Positions 20,581 to 31,979 are shown, counted from the stretch's first letter. The stretch is 64,000 bases of DNA from Siphonodentalium dalli (GCA_032622095.1 CP136062.1:51349349-51413348), one strand, 5' to 3'. A program made the numbers and translations. The notes: generated by a model not told the origin, from the sequence alone.

Positions 20581-21086
20581 CATGGCAGAGCTCTTTTGTT
20601 TAATGTGTCCCATTCTACTTTTATGGCCTCAGGCAGCTTAGATTGTCTGTATATCAGGAGAAATTACATGAAAAATTAAAGAGGAATGAGACAGGCACAA
20701 CACATCACTGCAATGTTCAGAGAGAATACTACGATCTAATGTAATTATTTCCACAAATGTTTCATCATAGAATAATAGTTATAGTGTTTTGAAGGCACAC
20801 ATAGCATTCGAGTCTCCAACTGTTTCTTTATGGAGCCATTAATCTGGCTCATAAATTACGATCAAAGGTAAATGTATGCATTCCATCAACATTAGGAACA
20901 TCTGTGACCTGGAGGTGTCCACCAGTCGAGAGAATATTGCTTGAATATTTCCCCCTTTCTTCCCAGAATCCATTGTGTGTGACTGAAACGAGAAACACAC
21001 GAAAGAGACTTGATTTCATCAAAATTAGAGTCAATTAACTCTTATGCTCTGTATATAAAAAAAAACAGTTCAGGCACAAGCTGGCT
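20581..21086. other. Non-coding stretch, no gene seen
   Basis: Nothing recognised beyond AT-rich sequence and a short A-run at 21057-21065. Confidence 0.4.
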
Positions 21087-21234
21087 CCCCGAGAGATTTC
21101 CAATGAATGGCAACAAGCCATATTTCCCTGAGAGATTTCCAATGAATGGCAACAAGCCATATTTCCGACTAAATCCTCAAAAGTTAGCCATAATTCTGCT
21201 GTGGTTAAGGTGTCGATTATTTAGGGCATTACTG
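21087..21234. mobile_element. Family A right half with duplicated inner segment
   Basis: The 37-bp inner segment (GAGAGATTTCCAATGAATGG, CAACAAGCCATATTTCC) occurs twice in tandem before the rest of the right arm, which ends GGGCATTACTG plus TA. No left arm. Confidence 0.85.
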
Positions 21235-21306
21235 TAAACCATAAATCGTTGTTAATTTTTTTCAACGAATAACTTTGATATACATATGCATGTATATGTT
21301 TTAGAG

Positions 21307-22063
21307 CTTTTTCTTTGCAATCCTATTAGGAGATAACCATACAATCCTATTAGGAGATAACCATACAATCCTATTAGGAGATAACCATACAATCATATTA
21401 GGAGATAACCATACAATCCTATTAGGAGATAACCATACAATCATATTAGGAGATAACCATACAATCCTATTAGGAGATAACCATACAATCCTATTAGGAG
21501 ATAACCATACAATCATATTAGGAGATAACCATACAATCCTATTAGGAGATAACCATACAATCCTATTAGGAGATAACCATACAATCCTATTAGGAGATAA
21601 CCATACAATCCTATTAGCAGATAACCATACAATCCTATTAGGAGATAACCATACAATCCTATTAGGAGATAACCATACAATCCTATTAGGAGATAACCAT
21701 ACAATCCTATTAGGAGATAACCATACAATCCTATTAGGAGATAACCATACAATCCTATTAGGAGATAACCATAGAATCCTATTAGGAGATAACCATAGAA
21801 TCCTATTAGGAGATAACCATACAATCCTATTAGGAGATAACCATACAATCCTATTAGGAGATAACCATACAATCCTATTAGGAGATAACCATACCATATT
21901 AGGAGATAACCATACAATCCTATTAGGAGATAACCATACAATCCTATTAGGAGATAACCATACAATCCTATTAGGAGATAACCATACAATCCTATTAGGA
22001 GATAACCATACAATCATATTAGGAGATAACCATACAATCCTATTAGGAGATAACCATACTTTG
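21307..22063. repeat. 24-bp minisatellite, about 31 copies
   Basis: The unit is ACAATCCTATTAGGAGATAA plus CCAT. Copies are nearly identical; variants include CATATT for CCTATT, CCATAGAATCC, one GCAGAT, and one 21-bp unit near 21891. Because 24 is divisible by 3 and the unit lacks stops in two minus-strand frames, long minus-strand frames (21301-22287 with repeated WLSPNRIV; 21513-22013 with repeated GYLLIGLY) appear by arithmetic. I do not call them genes. Confidence 0.95.
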
Positions 22064-22156
22064 TTGAGTTGGATATTCAGGGATTCGATAATGAAAACAG
22101 TTTGTGAAGTTATTTTCATTATCAAATCCCCGAAAATCCAACTGAACAAAATATGT
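22064..22156. repeat. Imperfect palindrome adjoining the minisatellite
   Basis: TTTGTTGAGTTGGATATTCA...GATAATGAAAA on the left pairs with TTTTCATTATCAAATCCCC...CAACTGAACAAAA on the right. The arms continue outward into the last minisatellite unit on one side and into ATGTTTATCTCCATTGCAAT on the other, so the minisatellite unit appears to derive from one palindrome arm. Confidence 0.75.
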
Positions 22157-22612
22157 TTATCTCCATTGCAATTCAATCCATCAAAAACATTGAAAGAAAC
22201 TGCACGAAATGCGCTTTTTATCTGTTTTACATTCATTGAAGTGAGATATTCCTTTTTGGGTGATAAAATCTCTGGGTTATATTCCATTGGTTTACTCGGA
22301 ACAATGACATCTGTGAGCTGTCGACTCGATTACGCGGCGCCTGGCTGCGGTGACGTATTTTACGCTCGTTGTCATGACGCCATGCTCCATTCAAAAGTTT
22401 TTAACCGATCAGCAGCCGATGCTGATAAATCAGCAACTAAAGTTAGCGATATATATTCAACTTGAGAGTTACAATATAATACGGAACATGATATATATTG
22501 TGGAAGTGGTAGCCCAGTGGTTAGAGTGTCGGACTTGTAATGGTGTTAGCGCACCGGCGTGAGTTCGCGCCCGCGGGTGGACTATCATCTCTGCAACAGT
22601 GGCTTGGCCGGA
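22085..22612. repeat. Duplicated ~530-bp segment (other copy 39552-40084)
   Basis: Strongly similar to 39552-40084 throughout (AAACAGTTTGTGAAGTTATT; GATTACGCGGCGCCTGGCTG; GACGCCATGCTCCATTC; AATATAATACGGAACATG). It ends in the tRNA-like SINE head. The copy at 39.5 kb lies inside a TTAA composite. Confidence 0.9.
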
Positions 22613-23255
22613 TTAACCCTTTACCCAACAGAAGGGCCCTGTGCCAATGCATTCTCTTATATATGCGAGTCGACCATAGGTCACCTCGCATATATAAGAG
22701 AATGCATTGGCTTAACACATTAAAAATTATAAAATTGTTAAAGAATGTAAGAAAAAATGGTAAAAAGTGTTAAAAAAAAGTTTTTTTTTAGGCCAATGCA
22801 TTCTCTTATATATGCGAGGCGACCTATGGTCGACTCGCATATATAATAGAATGCATTGGCACAGGGCATAACTGTAACTATCACAATGTGGTCAAGAAGC
22901 CGGTTCCAATGATATCCATATTTGTATGGTTCTATTGAGACAGACCGAAGATATTTTAGGCTGTTGAAGCTTTATTTGGCCGGTTTGTTGGGTAAAGGAT
23001 TAAGCGGTGAGTGTGTGTTGAATAGAGCCACACGCTGTTTCAAATCTTGCACCAGGTTGTGACCCTTTGTCATACCTAGATGTGAAATAGGGACCTGGTT
23101 GTTTGGTAAGTGTAATCCGCTCTGGTGAAGTGCCTGTTAAATGGCAGCAGGCATTAGACTCGGCATTACTCAAAAGCTGTGGTAATAATGAAAAGCACTT
23201 AGGGCCAATCTGGTATTGGGGATACGCACTATATAAACACAATTATTATTATATA
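22500..23255 (+). mobile_element. tRNA-headed SINE, split by a C1 element
   Basis: The head has a box A-like TAGCCCAGTGG (22510-22520) and a box B-like GAGTTCGCGCC (22561-22571), spaced as in an internal RNA polymerase III promoter. After the C1 insertion the body resumes at 23004 (GCGGTGAGTG) and ends with AAAAGCACTTAGGGCC and CGCACTATATAAACACAATT plus an ATT-type tail (23245-23255). The tail style is shared with LINEs such as the one ending at 3616. This is a retroposon, not a tRNA gene: acceptor-stem pairing is not evident. Confidence 0.75.
22617..22999. mobile_element. C1 piggyBac-like MITE, 383 bp, inside the SINE
   Basis: TTAA at 22613-22616 and 23000-23003. Left end CCCTTTACCCAACAGAAG, right end TTGTTGGGTAAAGGA. 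Two hairpin cassettes are present (22643-22712 and 22793-22860), asymmetric in their loops: CGAGTCGACCATAGGTCACC in the first and CGAGGCGACCTATGGTCGAC in the second. The right flank region holds CCGGTTCCAATGATATCCAT and a GAGACAGACCGAAGATATTT block. Confidence 0.92.
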
Positions 23256-23399
23256 ATTTGAGGTTTCCAATGTTTCCAGCCGAAATAACGCAAATGGGAC
23301 TGTGTATAGAGAGTAATCACTTGATTGAACTGGTGACATGAAATAATTCGTGAGAGGCAGAGATGCTGTTCACATCATCAGTTCAATGAAGTGATTGTT

Positions 23400-25075
23400 T
23401 ATTATTATCCATCCCTTAACTAACACCATTTCCGATTGGGCAAAAGCCGCCACGTGATAGTCCTGGAAAAAGTCATATTGGACTCCCGAATGTCATATTG
23501 GACTCCCAAGTGTGCAATATGACTTTTTTATCGGGACTCTGTGACGTCACGAATTAACTTTTGCGAAATGAATCGGTGAAATTGTGATGCGCGGTCAACA
23601 CTGGTGAATTAGCAGACGTTTCACTTCCGCATTGAGTTTTGTTTTTCATTTCCGTGTTTACTGTTCCAAATTATGCTTTCTGATGATCAATACAGGCTTT
23701 AATAGAGAATTAAGTGCCGACAAATACCAAAAGTAACCACTAAAGTTGTATTCCCAAAATTTTGATAAACATACAGATGGATAATAAAAATGTCATTATA
23801 CAATGTTGTGTACAGTATGAGTTTTTCTTGAACTCGTCCAGGTTGTGGTGAAAAGTCATATTGGACGAGACACGCAGTACACAACATTGTATAATAACTT
23901 TATATTATTATCCATCCCTTAACTAACACCATTTCCGATTGGGCAAAAGCCGCCACGTGATAGTCCTGGAAAAAGTCATATTGGACTCCCGAAAGTCATA
24001 TTGGACTCCCGACTGTACAATATGACTTCTCATATTGGACTCTGTGACGTCACGAATTAACTCTATTGCGAAATGAATCGGTGAAATTGTGATTCGCGCG
24101 CAACATTGATGGATTTTAGCAGACGTTTCACTTCCGCATTTAGTTTTTTCTCTCACTTCCGTGTTTACTTTTCCAAATCATGCTTTCTGATGATCAATAT
24201 ACGGTACAGGCTTTTATAGAGAATTAAGTGCCGACAAATACCAAAAATAACCACAAAAGTTTTATTTCCAAAATTTGGATAAACGTACGGATGGATATTA
24301 AAAATGTCATTATACAATGTTGTGTACATGCAGTATCAGTTTTTATTGTACTCGTCCAGGTTGTGGTGAAAAGTCATATTGGACTCGACACTGCATGGCG
24401 TGTCTCGTCCAATATGACTTTTCACCACAACCTGGACTCGTACAAGAAAAACACATACTGTACACAACATTGTATAATAACTTTATATTATATTCTATTA
24501 TTATCCATCCCTTAACTAACACCATTTCCGATTGGGCAAAAGCCGCCATGTGATAGTCCTGGAAAAAGTCATATTGGACTCCCGAAAGTCATATTGGACT
24601 CCTGACTACAATATCACTTTTTATTGGGACTCCATGACGTCACGAATTAACTCTATTGTGAAATGAATCGGTGAAATTGTTATGCGCGCGCAACATTGAT
24701 GGATTTTAGCAGACGTTTCACTTCCGCAGTGAGTTTTTTTTCTCACTTCTGTGTTTACTTTTCCAAATCATGCTTTCTGATGATCAATATACAGGCTTAT
24801 ATAGAGAATTAAGTGCCAACAAATACCAAAAATAACCACAAAAGTTTTATTCCCAAAATTTGGATAAACATATACAGATGGATAATAAAAATGTCATTAT
24901 ACAATGTTGTGTACAGTATGAGGTTTTCTTGAACTCGTCCAGGTTGTGGTGAAAAGTCATATTGGACTCGACACTGGCGTGTCTCGTCCAATATGACTTT
25001 TCACCACAACCTGGACTCGTACAAGAAAAACACATACTGTACACAACATTGTATAATAACTTTATACTATAAACA
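23400..25075. repeat. Threefold tandem repeat, unit about 510-590 bp, with terminal palindromes
   Basis: Units start at about 23400, 23908 and 24497 with TTATTATCCATCCCTTAAC, followed by CCGATTGGGCAAAAGCCGCC and AAAGTCATATTGGACTCCCG. Each ends in a region where TACAATGTTGTGTACA and GTCCAGGTTGTGGTGAAAAG occur in inverse orientation. Units 2 and 3 keep both arms (about 24312-24475 and 24894-25060); unit 1 lacks most of the second arm. No protein family recognised. It may be a tandemly multiplied foldback transposon. Confidence 0.8.
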
Positions 25076-25249
25076 TCTGATTTTCCAGAAATCCAAATAA
25101 TACCGCCATTATACCCATGACACATCAATTTCTATAGCGTGTATGAATACATAACTCGATTGTAAGTGACCTATTTCACTCGAGAAATTATCGTTTATAA
25201 TTACTCAAGAAAAATCACGATAAATCGCACATGTAATAAAATTCATTAA

Positions 25250-25743
25250 CCCTTTACCCAACAGAACGGCCCTGAGCCAATGCATTCTCTTATATATGCG
25301 AGTCGACCATAGGTCGCCTCGCATATATAAGAGAATGCATTGGCTTAACACATTAAAAATTATAAAATTGTTAAAGAATGTAAGAAAAAATGGTAAAAAA
25401 AGATTTTTTTTAGGCCAATGCATTCTCTTATATATGCGAGGCGACCTATGGTCGACTCGCATATATAAGAGAATGCATTGGCACAGGGCATAACTGTAAC
25501 CATCACAATGTGGTCAATGAGCCGGTTCCAATGATATCCATATTTGTACACAGGTCCCCAGAACAAAAATTGACCCCACCCCCAATAATACTTAATCCTA
25601 TATGATTAAGTATTATTGGGGGTGGGGTCAATTTTTGTTCTGGGGACCTGTGTATTTGTATGGTTTTATTGAGACAGACCCAAGATAATTTAGGCTGTTG
25701 CAGCTTTATTTGGCCATTTTTGGCCGGTTTGTTGGGTAAAGGG
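25250..25743. mobile_element. C1 piggyBac-like MITE carrying a nested insertion
   Basis: TTAA at 25246-25249 and 25744-25747. Termini CCCTTTACCCAACAGAAC and TTGTTGGGTAAAGGG. Subtracting the 104-bp guest and its 8-bp duplication leaves 382 bp, the normal C1 size. Both hairpin cassettes are intact. Confidence 0.93.
25549..25652. mobile_element. 104-bp perfect palindrome, hAT-like, 8-bp TSD
   Basis: Two 49-bp arms (outer end CACAGGTCCCCAGAAC) are exact complements around a 6-base loop CTATAT. The 8-bp duplication TATTTGTA lies at 25541-25548 and 25653-25660. Other C1 copies show the uninterrupted target CATATTTGTATGG (for example 22918-22930). The loss-free arms suggest a young insertion. This is the only copy of this family that I see. 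Confidence 0.93.
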
Positions 25744-25844
25744 TTAACTTTTCAATACATGAGATGTATACAGACTTCATATTCACCAGAAATATTTATT
25801 GGAATGAAAGAAATAATGAAGATAAGAGATTTTTCAGTTATATC

Positions 25845-26105
25845 CTCAATTTCCCACTTTTATGTTATCCCTGATAAAATGTTGTTAAATCGTCGATTTC
25901 CCACTTTTAGGTTATCATTTTGTCCCTGATAAAATGTTGTTAAATCGTCGATTTCCCACTTTTAGGTTATCATTTTGTCCCTGATAAAATGTTTGTTATG
26001 TCATCGATTTCCCACATTTAGACTATCCCCTTGTCCCTGATTAAATGTTTGTTACATCGTCGATTTCCCACATTTATACTATCCCCTTGTCCCTGATTAA
26101 ATGTT
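25845..26105. repeat. Tandem array, about five units of ~58-62 bp
   Basis: Units contain GATTTCCCACTTTTAGG, TTATCATTTTGTCCCTGA and AAAATGTTGTTAAATCGTC. The first unit lacks a segment; the last two carry CTATCCCCTTGTCCCTGATT. Confidence 0.85.
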
Positions 26106-26315
26106 CAAATCATAGCATGTGTACAGGCTCATGTGACTGAATTTATCATTGAGTTGGGGATACAACTGGGAAAGTTCAAAGTTGACAATATGTCACAATA
26201 TAAATTGGCTTCATACAGAGATTATTGAATTTGGCGTTAATTTGAATTTAACAACTGATAACATACCGAGCAATAATTTCCAAAGGTCAATAAGAAGAAC
26301 AACAATGAGAATATA

Positions 26316-26528
26316 CAGTAATGCCCTAAATAATCGACTCCTTAACATAAGCAGAATTATGGGTAATTTTTCAGGATTTAGTCGGAAATATGGCTTGTTG
26401 CATTCATCGGAAAGCTCTCAATGAGAGCTTTCTGATGAATGGCAACAAGCCATATTTCCGACTAAATCCTGAAAATTTACCCATAATTCTGCTGTGGTTA
26501 AGGAGTCGATTATTTAGAGCATTACTTT
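26316..26528. mobile_element. Family A foldback element
   Basis: TA at 26314-26315. Left arm CAGTAATGCCCTAAATAATC, centre GAAAGCTCTCAATGAGAGCTTTC. The right end reads GAGCATTACTTTAC, with the final G changed. Confidence 0.9.
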
Positions 26529-26542
26529 ACTTATGATTTCTC

Positions 26543-26880
26543 GCAAGCGTGAGTTTAGTGTGCCTGTCATTGCAGAATGAGGTTCCCAGAGGGTGAATTT
26601 AGTGACGCTATCCGCATAGAGGGCTAGCATAACTAAATTCACCCCTGGGGACCTCATGCTGCTTAGGCCTCATCTCATCTGTAAAGTTTCTTTATTATCA
26701 AATTTCTATAGAAACTTCTTCACAAAGATTCTATTTTTTTTTAGTTTTAGCCTGAGTTTAGTGTGCCTGTCATTTGCAGAATGAGGTCCCCAGAGGGTGA
26801 ATTTAGTGACGCTATCCCATATAGCGGGCTAGCATTACCAAATTCACCCTCTGGGGACCTCATTCTGCATGGCCTCATCT
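26543..26880. mobile_element. Two family B left halves in tandem
   Basis: First: CAAGCGTGAGTTTAGTG with one hairpin (26575-26662) and part of the spacer. Second: GCCTGAGTTTAGTGTGCCTG with one hairpin (26781-26869). Both are left-oriented and both stop in the spacer, so neither has a right end. Confidence 0.75.
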
Positions 26881-27043
26881 TCTCTGGAAATTCTTGACTT
26901 GCTCAATGGTCTAAATGAAAGTGTTTCAATATCAATTGATTGACAATAACTGTGTCATATGAACTCGATTATTCTGTTTGTCGGCAGGTATTCTGTTCAG
27001 GGCTGGCTTTTGTCATATAAACACATCGCGCGCTTAGCATTAA

Positions 27044-27382
27044 CCCTTTACCCAACAGAACGGCAATGTGCCAATGCATTCTCTTATATATGCGAGTCGA
27101 CCATAGGTCGCCTCGCATATATAAGAGAATGCATTGGCTTAACACATTAAAAATTATAAAATTGTTAAAGAATGTAAGAAAAAATGGTAAAAAGTGTTTT
27201 TTTAGGCCAATGCATTCTCTTATATATGCGAGGCGACAGGGCATAACTGTAACTATCAATGTGGTCAAGGAGCCGGTTCCAATGATATCCATATTTATAT
27301 GGTTCTATTGAGACAGACCGAAGATATTTTAGGCTATTGAAGCTTTATTTGGCCGGTTTTGGCCGTTTTGTTGGGTAAAGGG
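27044..27382. mobile_element. C1 MITE with truncated second cassette, 339 bp
   Basis: TTAA at 27040-27043 and 27383-27386. The first hairpin is intact. The second ends after GCGAGGCGACAGGGCATAAC, so its descending arm is deleted. The termini are unaffected. Confidence 0.92.
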
Positions 27383-27386
27383 TTAA

Positions 27387-29483
27387 CCGGGGTGGCTCGT
27401 TGGCCGGGCAAGCCCGATCTCGTATAAACACCCCCTTAAATGCGAAATGCCGCGATCATTTGTTATTAATTATTCACGATATGTTTCTGAAGTTATAGTT
27501 ACATAGTACAATGCAATTATAATATCACATAAATATTAACACCAATCTTGTTTTCATTCATTTCATGTGAATGAAGCATCTCTCTTGGGACTAAGATTAA
27601 ATGTTCCTATCTGAATTTTCACAATGGACATTCTTTGGGACAATGGAATACTGCATTATGCCAATAATTAATCAAATGCGTTATTATTTTCTGCCAGAAA
27701 AGGAAATTTGGCGATTGACACTATACGTAAAATTAATTAAACATGGCCTTATGCAAGCTAAAGGGGTACTGTACACTAAATCCGGCCATTTATGGGACCC
27801 GATTGTGTTTTGAGAGCAAGTGGATGTATCAATGATACTAGGGTAGGGAGTCAAGTAAAGCAGCAAATATATTTATAAAGATTTTGCACGATGTATGAAA
27901 CTTGCATTTAAAGTGATGTGAAACACTCCGGTAAGGTGATCAAATAGAAATGGAGAATAATCTTGCTCAAAGTTGTTATTTTTACCAAAATTAATCCAAA
28001 TTGACAACACACATCGTCATTCATATATATTAATTCAATACATTGACTCTCGATGGTGAAATCATTTGCGTTAGCTTATCGCCAATAGTTGCGTCCCGAA
28101 TCTGATGTAAATATTTACAATTGAGCGTAGTTCACGCAATGTTTTCCATGGAGTGGTATGGTCGATTTCTTTTATATTTTCGGCGATGTTAATAGAATCC
28201 TACATTTCCCAGGTTGGCACAGCTAGCGTCTGAGTACTAACTAATTAATTTCACGCACCCAAGCAAGTCCATAATATGTCTTTAACTCGTTCTATACTAA
28301 ATACTCATTGGAAATGTTCAGATAGTAAGTTCAACAAACATCGGTTTGTTGAAACATCGGTTTGTTGAACATATTACCTAAACACTTCCCACCAATGATT
28401 ATGAATCTATTTTTCTGTCTGTCGTCTGCTTTTGTATCCTGAACACCCCTCGAGATGAATAACAGATTTTTCCAATGTATACTTTATGACTGATTGGGAG
28501 AATCCATTTAGTATTGAAAGGTTTATCAGCATGAGATGTAAATTTTCCTGGCAGTGTCAACTTATAGATATGGGCGGCCTTCATGGTGGGTATAGCTGTT
28601 AAAATAGTCACATCTGCTAAAACCACCAAAAATTGAAAGAATATTATATAATAGACAGATGTTGTTGTTATACTAATCATAAATATCGCATACATTGCAT
28701 GTTATTGTCACGTTTGTACACTTTGTTATGTAAACAAACATCAAAAACGTTACAGAACCATTTGTTTATAGACAAACACTTGGAACTACCGGATCGTCCA
28801 ATGAATATGTTCTGTTGCACTGTGGGAGGCTAAGATAAAATTATTGGCGTCATCAACAATAGCATTCAAATCACACCAAATTTTATTATAATCGACCCAT
28901 TCTACCCGCTGTCAGTTCAAAATCCAGCTAATCCATGTTATTTATGATTGGGAAATGATCAGACAGAAAATGTGTACATAATATATTTGTTCTTTTATTA
29001 GAGATGAATATATTTCAATCCTGTTGGTATTTTCTCCTAACCTATATATGGTAATACATGCCAAATAAGGAATTTGTTAATGAAAGTATCGTGAGATATA
29101 AGTTGTAGATGCACCAAATTAGGGGTTTTACAACCAACATACAATGCGCGCGAATCTAAATAAGGAAATGATGCAAATATCGTAACTGCAAATGAACAAT
29201 TCACTGCGCTTTTTGTGAGAACCTAAAAAACACTCTCGAGACCTGAATTTTCTCTGACACAAAGCGTGGTTTGTGAATAATATCGCATTCATATCGTCAT
29301 CATGCTATACTATTAGTATATTCTTGAGGAAATTATCATACTTTGATAAATGCTATTTCTAAATTATAATCTACAATGAAGGCCGCCCACCCCTTTAAGG
29401 GTTGTGGGTTTCTAAATATCAGCAGTAGACTTCTGTATAAACACTTTGCCGTTCCCCAAAGATTTGTTGCATGAGAAACAATT
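27387..29483. other. Non-coding stretch with inverted duplicates of distant segments
   Basis: Positions 27908-28285 are a diverged inverse copy of 49315-49698, and 29310-29400 an inverse copy of 12985-13080. A short palindrome (CAACAAACATCGGTTTGTTG, 28332-28351) lies next to ATGTTCAGATAGTAAG. No coding sequence recognised. Confidence 0.55.
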
Positions 29484-30290
29484 AAGCCTTGAAATAGTTT
29501 GTCTGACATTTGCAGACTTTTAAAGAGGGTGAATTAGTGATTCTATCCTCACAGTGGGCAGGCATCACCAAATTTACCCTCTAGGAACCTCATTCTGCTT
29601 AGGCCTCAACTGCTATGGGAGACTGGGATTAAATTCCCCAGTTGAAGTTTGTAATGTTCACCCTTAGTCACTTCGATTATGTATTTTATCTTCTGCAAAT
29701 TAGGGGATATAGAAACTGAAAAAAAATTATGGAAAAAGTAACTAAAAATAATGTTAGTTTGTGACTACAGATACTTCCCAGAAGAGGCGTAAGCAGATTG
29801 AGGTCCCAGAGGGTGACTTTGGTTATCCTAGCCGCTGTGCAGGGTCATTTGCAGAATGAGGTTCCCAGAGGGTGAATTTAGTGACGCTATCCAGCATAGC
29901 AGGCTAGCATCACTAAATTCACCCTCTGGGGACCTCATTCTGCATGGCCTCGTCTGCTATGGGAGACATAGACTCAGATTGAAGTTCCCAAATGGTTAAT
30001 ATTGTGATGTATACCCATTGGGAACCTCAATTATGCAATGTGTCGTCTGCCAATTTTGGGATACATATACATGTAGAGAGACTAAACTAAAAATGATAGA
30101 GAATCTATGTGAAGAATTTTCTATAGAAATTTGATAATAAAGAAATTTTTCAGAGAATATGAGGCCTAAGCAGAATGAGTCCCCCAGTAGGTGAATTTAG
30201 TGATGCTAGCCCACTGTGAGGGATAGTGTCACTAAATTCACCCTCCAGGGACCTCATTCTGCTAATGACAGGCACACTAGACCCATCTTG
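29484..30290. mobile_element. Cluster of family B copies
   Basis: Opens with AAGCCTTGAAATAGTTTGTC and a decayed hairpin (29517-29597). Spacer and a partial hairpin 2 follow (29790-29850), then an intact hairpin (29855-29942), another spacer and a final hairpin 2 (30171-30262) closing GACAGGCACACTAG. It reads as two elements, one inserted in or recombined with the other. Confidence 0.7.
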
Positions 30291-30591
30291 CGTGTAGCAA
30301 GTTCAAATATTGTAGTCTGATTATGTGTATTTCTCAGTCAGCTATTAATCTGAGATGACCCTGTAAATAGCCAGATTGTATGTGCAGTCTCGGAAACTCA
30401 GCCTCCGAGATTACGACTGTGTTATTCACTCTCCACACACATACGATATATCACATCCCCCGTCATCAATATTCGTTATATCCAGACCAGGCTATACCAC
30501 GCTCTCGATCATTAACCTTTCCAAGATGCAAGAGGCTTATTTGTGTTTGGTTATAAGTGGTGGCCCAGGGTGGACCTTGTACAGTAATATC

Positions 30592-30794
30592 CTAAATAAT
30601 CGACCCCTAAACCACAGCAGAAGTATGGGAAATTTTTCAGGATTTAGTCGGAAATATGGCTTGTTGCCATTCATCGGAAAGCTCTCGGTGAGAGCTTTCC
30701 AATGAATGGCAACAAGCCATATTTCCGACTAAATCCTGAAAAATTTCTCATAATTCTGCGGTGGTTAAAGGGTCATATACTTTGAGCATTACTG
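30592..30794. mobile_element. Family A foldback element
   Basis: TA at 30590-30591 and 30795-30796. The arms are diverged near the ends (CAGTAATATCCTAAATAATC; GTCATATACTTTGAGCATTA) but the centre is intact. Confidence 0.9.
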
Positions 30795-30805
30795 TATTTG
30801 GTCAA

Positions 30806-31075
30806 CAAGCCTTGAAATAGTGTGTCTGACATTTGCAGAATGAGGTCCCCAGAGGGTGAATTTAGTGAAGATAAAATGCATAATCGAGGTGAATAATGGG
30901 TGAACAACAACTTCAACTGGGGAATTTCAATATGGTCCTTGGTCTCCCATAGCAGTTGATGCATAAGCAGAATGAGGTCCCCAGAGGGTGAATTTGGTGA
31001 TGCTATATCCTATTGTGCAAAATAGCATCACTAATTTCACCTTCTGGGAACCTCAATCAGCCATTTCCAGACTTG
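30806..31075. mobile_element. Family B element with broken first hairpin
   Basis: Starts CAAGCCTTGAAATAGTGTG. Hairpin 1 stops after GAATTTAGTGA and jumps into the spacer (AGATAAAATGCATAATCG). Hairpin 2 is complete and the right end is degraded to CCATTTCCAGACTTG. It lies about 10 bp from the A element at 30592-30794. Confidence 0.78.
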
Positions 31076-31086
31076 ATTTTATCTAT

Positions 31087-31161
31087 CCTTCTAAATTTAC
31101 GTATACATAATCCTTCTAAATTTACGTATACATAATCCTTCTAAATTTACGTATACATAAT
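31087..31161. repeat. Three exact 25-bp tandem copies
   Basis: The unit TCCTTCTAAATTTACGTATA plus CATAA occurs three times without change. Confidence 0.9.
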
Positions 31162-31521
31162 TTTGAGATTAAATATAACAATGTCCCTTTAAAGCATTTA
31201 TTGCAATTAACAATATTCTGTTATCAATGAAATTCCAATGCTACACTTGGATCAGAAGTGAATCTATTCCAGTATTCTATACGAGAGGCACACGATTTTA
31301 CCGGTTTTATCCCGATTAAAGTTATTGACCGGTTTCTATCCCAATTGAAGTTTTTCGCTTTAGTTTGATGTACATAATGTCTCATTTAAAAAAATGAATA
31401 ATATACCACAGAATAAATTTAAATCTGTTGTCAAGGATAGGACTGTAATGTGGGCGTAGATCATTATGGTCATATCTCAAACGTGAATCATAACTCATAC
31501 TCGCTTTGAAGATTCTCTTAA

Positions 31522-31979
31522 CCCTTTCAGTGCCAGGGGCCGATCTTATCGGCCCTAATTTACGGTCTGTAAAATCGACCCTAAAAAAATAAAAACTAAT
31601 TTTTTATTTTTTTTTCGGGGGTTGAATTTTTGTTGGGTTTGCTTAAGCATGCTATAGCGAATTTAAAAACAAACTGAATAAACCTTAGGGGCATGTTATA
31701 ACTCAAAACTATCACCAAGTATTCATAGTGATAATTTTGATGCCCATGAAAAATGTAAGATTCCCTAGCTGGCACTAAGCCTACAAAATAAGTCTGTTAA
31801 GGAATATAAGAAAAAATTATTAAAATTGTAAAAAAATAATAACAAATGATGAAAAACTGTTAGGCCAATGCATTCTCTTATATATGCGAGGCGACATGTG
31901 GTCGACTCGCATATATAAGAGAATGCATTGGCACAGGGTATATGGGTTGATACAAAAATCAGACCTGGCACTCAAAGGG
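31522..31979. mobile_element. C2 TTAA element, 458 bp, with empty-site paralogue
   Basis: TTAA at 31518-31521 and 31980-31983. Ends CCCTTTCAGTGCCAGGGGCC and GACCTGGCACTCAAAGGG. Inside are the small palindrome GGCCGATCTTATCGGCCC, a T-rich part, and one hairpin cassette (31862-31931). The flanks match 34141-34180 without the element, where GATTCTCTTAAAAGATGTG is continuous. Confidence 0.93.

Noticed and set aside
21307-22063. Regular repeats that might suggest a CRISPR array
   Set aside because: Units are contiguous with no spacers, and the context is eukaryotic.
21301-22287. 328-codon minus-strand ORF and a 166-codon overlapping frame
   Set aside because: Both are translations of a 24-bp minisatellite; frame openness follows from unit length and lack of stops, and the flanking part is a repeated palindromic element.
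22061-22465. 134-codon plus-strand frame
   Set aside because: Lies in a duplicated segment (also at 39552) with palindrome and SINE parts; the frame is not maintained in the second copy.
22500-22575. Possible tRNA gene
   Set aside because: Box A- and box B-like motifs are present, but no paired acceptor stem or clear anticodon arm; a SINE body follows and a truncated second copy exists at 39970.
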